Of a stretch of 64,000 bases of DNA, positions 58,839-64,000 are shown piece after piece. Made by a program: the position numbers and the translations under genes. Source of the stretch: Tunturiibacter empetritectus (lineage in GTDB: Bacteria; Acidobacteriota; Terriglobia; Terriglobales; Acidobacteriaceae); NCBI RefSeq assembly GCF_013410875.1, contig NZ_JACCCU010000001.1, forward strand, positions 1,922,001 to 1,986,000, written 5' to 3'. Below the pieces are notes generated by a model. That model did no database searches. It was not told the DNA's origin and was given only the letters and a program-made list of their open reading frames with translations. Within the stretch, counting starts at the first letter, position 1; the number at the start of each line of letters is the position of its first letter.

Positions 58839-61271
58839 ATGAGCGAAGGCCGTTGGGTTTTATTGATTGCGAGTGAAGTTGGCGGTACGGATTCAGTCTC
58901 AGACCGCGCCATGGAGCGTCTGGTTGAGGCGATTCGCCTTGAAGGATATGAGGTGGTACGCACCTCCACGCCGGAGGACGGTTTGTCCCTGGTCACATCC
59001 GATCCGTCCTACAGTGCAATCCTCCTGGACTGGGACCTCGAGGGCGAGAACCAGTTCGCTGAAGGCGCAGCGCTGGCGATCCTTCGCGCTGTACGCCGCC
59101 GCAACAAAAAAATCCCCATCTTCCTCATCGCCGACCGCACCCTCGTCAGTGAACTCCCCCTCGAAGTCGTCAAACAGGTCCACGAGTACATCCACCTCTT
59201 CGGCGACACCCCCGCCTTCATCGCCAATCGCGTCGACTTCGCCGTAGAGCGCTACCACGAGCAACTCCTCCCGCCCTACTTCCGCGAACTCAAAAAATAC
59301 AACGACCAGGGAGCGTACTCCTGGGACGCACCCGGACACATGGGCGGCGTCGCCTACCTCAAGCATCCCGTCGGCATGGAGTTCCACAAGTTCTTCGGCG
59401 AAAACATCATGCGTTCCGACCTCGGCATCTCCACCGCGCCGCTCGGCTCCTGGCTCGACCATCTTGGGCCTCCCGGCGAGTCTGAACGCAACGCCGCCCG
59501 CATCTTCGGTGCCGACTGGACCTTCTACGTCCTCGGCGGCTCCAGCACCTCCAACCAGATCGTCGGCCACGGCGTCATCGCGCAGGACGACATCGTCCTC
59601 GCCGACGCCAACTGCCACAAGTCCATCTGCCACTCCCTCACCGTTACCGGCGCGCGTCCGGTCTACATGAAGCCCACGCGCAACGGCTACGGCATGATCG
59701 GCCTCGTCCCCCTCAAGCGCTTCAGCCCAGAGTTCGTCCGCGGCATTATCGACAAGAGCCCGCTCACCACCGGCGTCGCCAACCAGAACCCCACCTACGC
59801 CGTCGTCACCAACTCCACCTACGACGGCCTCTGCTACGACGTCAACCGGGTCGTCACCGAGCTCTCGAAGTCCGTCCCACGCATTCACTTCGACGAGGCA
59901 TGGTACGCCTACGCCAAGTTCCACGAGATCTATCAGGGTCGCTTCGCGATGGGCGTCCCAGACGACATGCCCGATCGCCCCACCATCTTCGCCGTCCAGT
60001 CCACGCACAAGATGCTAGCCGCCTTCTCGATGGGCTCCATGATCCACGTCAAGCTAAGCCCTCGCGCCAACCTCGACTTCGATCAGTTCAACGAGTCCTT
60101 CATGATGCACGGAACCACCTCGCCCTTCTATCCTTTGATCGCCTCGCTGGACGTAGCGGCCGCCATGATGGACGAGCCCGCAGGCCCCACTCTTATGAGC
60201 GAGACCCTGCAGGACGCCATCAGCTTCCGCAAGGCCATGTCCTCCATCGGCCACCGTCTGCGCGAAGCCGAGCAAGGCTGGTTCTTCCGTCTCTATCAAC
60301 CTGAGTACGTCTTCGATCCGCTCGATGGAAAGACCTACCTCCTCGAAGAGGCAGCTGACGGTCTTCTTACCAACCGCTCCAGCGCCTGGACCCTCAAGCC
60401 CGGCGAAGAGTGGCACGGCTTCCAGGACGAAGACATCGCCGAAGACTACTGCATGCTCGACCCCACCAAAGTCACGATCCTCACCCCAGGCGTCAACGCG
60501 CAAGGGAAGGTCAGTGAGTCGGGCATCCCCGCAGCCATCGTCACCGAGTTCCTCGACGGACGCCGCGTCGAAATCGCCCGCACTGGCGACTACACGGTCC
60601 TCGTTCTCTTTTCCGTCGGCACCTCCAAAGGGAAGTGGGGCGCCCTGCTCGAAAACCTCTTCGAGTTCAAACGCCTCTACGACTCCGAAGCCTCCCTCGA
60701 AGAGGCTCTGCCCGAGCTGGTCTCCCGCTTTCCTCATCGTTATCGCAACGTCAGCCTCAAAGAGCTCTCTGACGAGATGCACACAGCGATGGTTCAGCTC
60801 AACCTCTCCGGCCTCGTCAACGACGCCTGCGACGAAGACTTTGATCCCGTCCTCACTCCGGCCCAGACCTACCAGAAGCTTCTCCGCCACGAGACGGAGA
60901 AGATCCGCTTCTCAGAGATGGCCGGCAGAATCGCTGCCGTCATGCTGGTTCCCTACCCTCCCGGCATCCCCATGTCCATGCCCGGCGAACGCCTCGGCGG
61001 CACCGAAAGCCCGGTCATCAAGCTCATCCTCGCCATGGAAGAGTTCGGCAAGCGCTTTCCCGGCTTCGAGCGTGAGGTCCACGGCATCGAGACCGATGCG
61101 GAAGGAAACTACTGGATGCGCGCCGTCATCGAGACCAACGGCAAAAAGAAGAACGGCAATGGCCACGGAAAGCAGCGTCCACCAAACGCCGCCCCGCCGG
61201 TCCAGAAGAAGAAGCGCGTCTCTGCCACCTCGCCTATCGTCCCGGGAAGCGGCCTCGCAACCGAAAGATAA
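58839..61271 (+). CDS. Orn/Lys/Arg decarboxylase, PLP-dependent, with response-receiver-like N-domain
   Basis: The product is 810 aa of fold type I, the inducible Lys/Arg decarboxylase class. The N-terminal wing domain is flavodoxin/receiver-like (WVLLIASEVGG, SAILLDWDLEGE). The catalytic core shows SWDAPGHMGGVAYLKHPVG, GGSSTSNQIV, ADANCHKSICHSLTVTGA, HFDEAWYAYAKFH and the PLP-Lys in QSTHKMLAAFSMG. It makes a polyamine or agmatine/cadaverine; which amino acid cannot be told. The C-terminal 45 residues are a Lys/Gly/Pro-rich tail. GAGAGG precedes the start. Confidence 0.93.
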   Translation: MSEGRWVLLIASEVGGTDSVSDRAMERLVEAIRLEGYEVVRTSTPEDGLSLVTSDPSYSAILLDWDLEGENQFAEGAALAILRAVRRRNKKIPIFLIADRTLVSELPLEVVKQVHEYIHLFGDTPAFIANRVDFAVERYHEQLLPPYFRELKKYNDQGAYSWDAPGHMGGVAYLKHPVGMEFHKFFGENIMRSDLGISTAPLGSWLDHLGPPGESERNAARIFGADWTFYVLGGSSTSNQIVGHGVIAQDDIVLADANCHKSICHSLTVTGARPVYMKPTRNGYGMIGLVPLKRFSPEFVRGIIDKSPLTTGVANQNPTYAVVTNSTYDGLCYDVNRVVTELSKSVPRIHFDEAWYAYAKFHEIYQGRFAMGVPDDMPDRPTIFAVQSTHKMLAAFSMGSMIHVKLSPRANLDFDQFNESFMMHGTTSPFYPLIASLDVAAAMMDEPAGPTLMSETLQDAISFRKAMSSIGHRLREAEQGWFFRLYQPEYVFDPLDGKTYLLEEAADGLLTNRSSAWTLKPGEEWHGFQDEDIAEDYCMLDPTKVTILTPGVNAQGKVSESGIPAAIVTEFLDGRRVEIARTGDYTVLVLFSVGTSKGKWGALLENLFEFKRLYDSEASLEEALPELVSRFPHRYRNVSLKELSDEMHTAMVQLNLSGLVNDACDEDFDPVLTPAQTYQKLLRHETEKIRFSEMAGRIAAVMLVPYPPGIPMSMPGERLGGTESPVIKLILAMEEFGKRFPGFEREVHGIETDAEGNYWMRAVIETNGKKKNGNGHGKQRPPNAAPPVQKKKRVSATSPIVPGSGLATER

Positions 61272-61313
61272 TCTCGATACAGTGCTTATCGGCACATGCA
61301 AGGCAATTGGAAC

Positions 61314-61339
61314 GGCCTCTTCTACCTGACAAAGAGGCC
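61314..61339 (+). terminator. Hairpin after the decarboxylase gene
   Basis: GGCCTCTT (61314-61321), a 10-base loop, AAGAGGCC (61332-61339). Perfect 8-bp stem but no T-run, so a weak terminator or a processing site. Confidence 0.45.
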
Positions 61340-61498
61340 GTGCGGCTCTTGAGCGACCTCTGTCCTTGAGCTTGGAACACTCTACGCACTCAGCCGAGAA
61401 ACCTTATCCACACCCACTCCCGCTCAACCCGTCGCAGATGCTATACTTACCTTCGGATTGCTTACCGCACCTCGCGCTCCCCAGCGTCGAGTCAAAGC

Positions 61499-61583
61499 GC
61501 GGAGGTGGCGAAATTGGCAGACGCACTAGCTTGAGGTGCTAGCGCCGCAAGGCATAGGGGTTCAAGTCCCCTCCTCCGCACCA
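61499..61583 (+). tRNA. tRNA-Leu (anticodon GAG)
   Basis: Acceptor GCGGAGG pairs with CCTCCGC, discriminator A at 61580, CCA encoded. Anticodon stem CTAGC/GCTAG holds TTGAGGT, anticodon GAG. The type-II variable arm CGCCGCAAGGCA and T arm GGGGTTCAAGTCCCC are intact. A TATACT at 61442-61447 may be the -10. Confidence 0.97.
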
Positions 61584-61611
61584 ATCCAACCTTTTTGAAG
61601 GATTTATTCAG

Positions 61612-61636
61612 GGTCGACCAGAGCGGTCGGCCTTTT
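61612..61636 (+). terminator. Terminator after tRNA-Leu
   Basis: GGTCGACC (61612-61619), loop AGAGC, GGTCGGCC (61625-61632) with one G-U pair, then TTTT. Confidence 0.75.
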
Positions 61637-61748
61637 CTGTGCTCGCCGCCATCCAACGCACAGACTCTAAATAGCGTCACCTTCGCGGAATCAACCGAGA
61701 CTGACCTCAAGCTGTCTGCACGATATAACCAAACATGAGGAATTCGCT

Positions 61749-62496
61749 ATGAATATCTCCTTCGAAAATAAAGTTGCAGTCGTTACAGGCGCGGCGTCCG
61801 GCTTGGGGCTTGCCACAGCCAGGGCTTTTGCTGAGTCAGGTGCATCCGTGGTCTTGGCGGACTGGAGCGAGAAAGCGGTCCAGTCCGCAGCCGAAGAACT
61901 GGCTGCGAAAGGTCACAAGACGCTGGCGATCCAATGTGACGTGGCTGATGACGCTCAGGTAGAAGCAATGGTTCAGCAGACGGTCGCCACCTTCGGACGA
62001 CTCGATGCAGCCTACAACAATGCCGGCGTTCAAAATGTCCTTGCCGAGACTGCCGACTCTCCCCGCGACGACTACGACCGGATCATGGGGATCAACCTGC
62101 GTGGTGTGTGGAGCTGCATGAAGTTCGAGCTGCAGCAGATGCGCAAGCAAGGCAGCGGAGCCATCGTTAACTGCTCTTCGCTTGGAGGTCTTATCGGTGG
62201 TCCCCGGCGTGGCACTTACCATGCCGCGAAACACGGTGTTCTTGGATTCACGAAAAGTGCGGCTCTGGAATATGCTACGCGCGGCATTCGCGTCAACGCC
62301 ATATGCCCAGGATGATAAGATGATCGCCGAAGGTCAGGGGGAAGAGCTCGATGTGATGATGAAGACCTACGTGCCGATGGGACGGTTGGGTCGGCCTGAA
62401 GAGATCGCCGATGCCGTCCTATGGCTCTGCAGTTCAGCCGCGAGCTACGTTACTGGCCAGTCGATCTCGGTCGACGGTGGCTTCGTCATGCGCTAA
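61749..62496 (+). pseudogene. SDR-family oxidoreductase broken by an internal deletion
   Basis: The first frame (61749-62315) codes a normal SDR N-terminal part: [35 protein letters not shown] and [11 protein letters not shown] (YxxxK), then stops just after RVNAICPG. The rest continues in another frame from about 62311: [31 protein letters not shown] and [14 protein letters not shown] to 62496. The few residues expected between CPG and DKM are missing, so a short deletion not divisible by three removed them. GAGGA precedes the start. Probably inactive unless the window has a sequencing error here. Confidence 0.82.
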
Positions 62497-62523
62497 AGAG
62501 TAACGAACATCAGGAGATCTGTA

Positions 62524-63975
62524 CTACACAGCACCAGACCCGCGGAACACCGCAGGAATCGTCTGAAAAAGAATCTTGATATCCAGCCACACCGACCACT
62601 GGTCGATATACCGCATATCCAAAGCCATCCATTCGTCAAATCCAATGGAACTCCTGCCCATAATCTGCCACAGGCATGTGATTCCAGGCTTCACGCTGAA
62701 CCGCCGTCTATGCCAGTCCTGCGAAAATCCCTCGTAGTCGCGCAGCGGAAGCGGTCGCGGACCCACAAGGCTCATGTGCCCGACTAGCACATTGATCAGC
62801 TGCGGAATCTCATCCAGACTCGTCTTGCGAAGAAACTTGCCCGCTGAGGTGATCCGCGGATCATTCTTCAGCTTGAATGTCGGCCCCTGGGTCTCATTCA
62901 AGTGCTCCACCTGCGACATAAGACGTTCCGCATTTTGCACCATCGTGCGAAACTTCAGAATCTCAAAAGGACGCTTGCCGTACCCCATCCTGATCTGTCT
63001 AAAAAAGACAGGACCGGGATCAGTCAGTTTGATCAACAACGCGATCATCAGGAAGAGTGGTGCGAGCGCCAGCAGCAACAGCAGCGAAACTGTGATATCG
63101 GTCGCACGTTTGATTAGGAACGCCCAGGCATCCCAGGACTCATCATGCAGTGTGATGGTGCCAATGGTTCCACGCAGAAAATCGCTTCGCTTCGACTCGT
63201 CCTGATCGAAGAACGTGCCCAGAAACCGGACCGCGATACCGTGATCGCGGCAGGAGGAGATAATGCCCGCAATCTGCTGGTAGAACGAAGCCAGAGGCAG
63301 AGCAACAATGACCTCATCCACAGGCAGTGTCCTCAATAGTTCAGGAACGGAATCCAAACCACCGACTATGGTTCCCAGCTGAGAGTCCGCTGTCTGCTTG
63401 CTCCACCATTGATCGTCCACAAAACCCTGGATACAGTACCCCCACTCCGGGTGGCTGGCCAGCTCTTGCACGAAGCTGTTGGCACGGCGATTGGTGCCCA
63501 CGATCAGCACATGCCTGCGGTTGTGTCCACGGGCTCGAAAAACCTGCATCGTCGCGCGAGCGACGAGACGGGTCGTAAGAAACGCCGCAAAGCTCATAAT
63601 GCCGAGGAGCGCCGCGACAACGGCCAGATCCATCGTGTTACGCATGGAACGCGATGCGATCAGCCACAGCCAGACGCAACTCAACAGTGCACACAGCGAA
63701 CTGGCAGTGCAGACATCGAGTACTTCTCTCACTGAGCCGGCCAATCGGCGGGAACGATAAAAACCATTGGACCTGAGTATGACGTGCCATCCCAGAACCA
63801 GCACCAGAGTCGCCGCAAAAACCTGGATAGGATAGTGGGTCTCCAGTGAGTTGAAGACGTCAGATGCCCGCTGATGAACCGCAGTGATGTAAGAGAGTCC
63901 AAGACAGCAAAGCAAAAGCCCGATATCGCCGATTGGGGCCAGCCCTAAAATGGTTATTCGATTGGACGGTGTCAT
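62524..63975 (-). CDS. Exopolysaccharide-initiating polyprenyl glycosylphosphotransferase
   Basis: The product is 483 aa of the WbaP/EpsL type. An N-terminal half with several membrane helices and a CoA-binding-like Rossmann part (HVLIVGTNRRANSFVQELAS) is followed by the conserved sugar-phosphate transferase domain (about 290-483): DITVSLLLLLALAPLFLMIA, DPGPVFFRQIRMGYGKRPFE, ILKFRTM, RKTSLDEIPQLINVLVG, MSLVGPRPLPLRDY and KPGITCLWQIMGRS. It attaches the first sugar phosphate to undecaprenyl phosphate. AAGGGG precedes the ATG. The partner genes would lie outside the window. Confidence 0.93.
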   Translation of the reverse strand: MTPSNRITILGLAPIGDIGLLLCCLGLSYITAVHQRASDVFNSLETHYPIQVFAATLVLVLGWHVILRSNGFYRSRRLAGSVREVLDVCTASSLCALLSCVWLWLIASRSMRNTMDLAVVAALLGIMSFAAFLTTRLVARATMQVFRARGHNRRHVLIVGTNRRANSFVQELASHPEWGYCIQGFVDDQWWSKQTADSQLGTIVGGLDSVPELLRTLPVDEVIVALPLASFYQQIAGIISSCRDHGIAVRFLGTFFDQDESKRSDFLRGTIGTITLHDESWDAWAFLIKRATDITVSLLLLLALAPLFLMIALLIKLTDPGPVFFRQIRMGYGKRPFEILKFRTMVQNAERLMSQVEHLNETQGPTFKLKNDPRITSAGKFLRKTSLDEIPQLINVLVGHMSLVGPRPLPLRDYEGFSQDWHRRRFSVKPGITCLWQIMGRSSIGFDEWMALDMRYIDQWSVWLDIKILFQTIPAVFRGSGAV

Positions 63976-64000
63976 TCGGGAAGCCCCTTCTGAAAAGTGT

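Overview
The window reads as chromosomal DNA of an acidobacterium, most likely class Terriglobia (Granulicella/Edaphobacter/Terriglobus type). This is an inference from gene content: a squalene-hopene cyclase/hpnH/hpnA/hpnG hopanoid cluster, secreted proteins with carboxypeptidase-regulatory-like repeats, a PEP-CTERM protein, a large Ser/Thr kinase with a TPR-like tail, a CadC-like regulator with a TolB-like domain, a moderately high GC content, and short palindromic repeats followed by GCCCAC / GGGGCACCC. No phage, plasmid, IS element or CRISPR array is visible.

Layout. 1-6.2 kb: a plus-strand hopanoid operon. The cyclase is cut by the window edge, followed by hpnH, a small conserved protein, hpnA, hpnG and a zinc alcohol dehydrogenase that could supply the reductase step after ribosylhopane. 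6.2-10.7 kb: a convergent two-component pair (large membrane histidine kinase, sigma-54-type response regulator). 11-14.2 kb: two alpha/beta hydrolases, an M20 peptidase and a DUF3592-like protein. 14.2-22.5 kb: housekeeping genes (dnaE, accA), a CAAX protease, a secreted protein, a 59-residue zinc-ribbon protein and an amidinotransferase-fold protein whose catalytic Cys is Ser. 22.5-24.6 kb: a repeat-rich stretch around a PEP-CTERM protein and pyrF. 24.7-27.5 kb: a divergent P450 / B12-binding radical SAM pair.

27.6-37.4 kb: htpG; an ArsR regulator with an SDR; a frameshifted membrane gene; YceI; a CadC-like regulator; an ArsR-SRPBCC-SRPBCC-DoxX operon with a perfect 11-bp inverted-repeat operator; thiD and thiS. 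37.4-41.3 kb: a minus-strand glycan operon (glycosyltransferase, acyltransferase, GT-C-like membrane protein). 41.5-45.6 kb: a detoxification-like module of SnoaL, NADP oxidoreductase and two duplicated SDRs divergent from an AraC regulator, with scrambled SDR relics beside it. 46-50.8 kb: a sialidase-like secreted protein and two overlapping secreted beta-sandwich proteins. 50.9 kb: tRNA-Ser(GGA). 51-57.6 kb: a pentameric ligand-gated channel, a Ser/Thr kinase, a HAD hydrolase and a Tat-exported D-amino-acid-oxidase-like protein whose motifs are circularly permuted. 57.8-64 kb: an NmrA-like protein, an Orn/Lys/Arg decarboxylase, tRNA-Leu(GAG), a broken SDR and an exopolysaccharide-initiating transferase.

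A cross-cutting observation is that several genes without a Shine-Dalgarno (dnaE, pyrF, the 33.5-kb arsR, the HAD gene, roughly htpG and one hydrolase) have a TAnnnT-like hexamer ending about 6 bases before the start codon, which suggests leaderless transcripts. All functions are assigned from motifs read by eye; no database search was possible.
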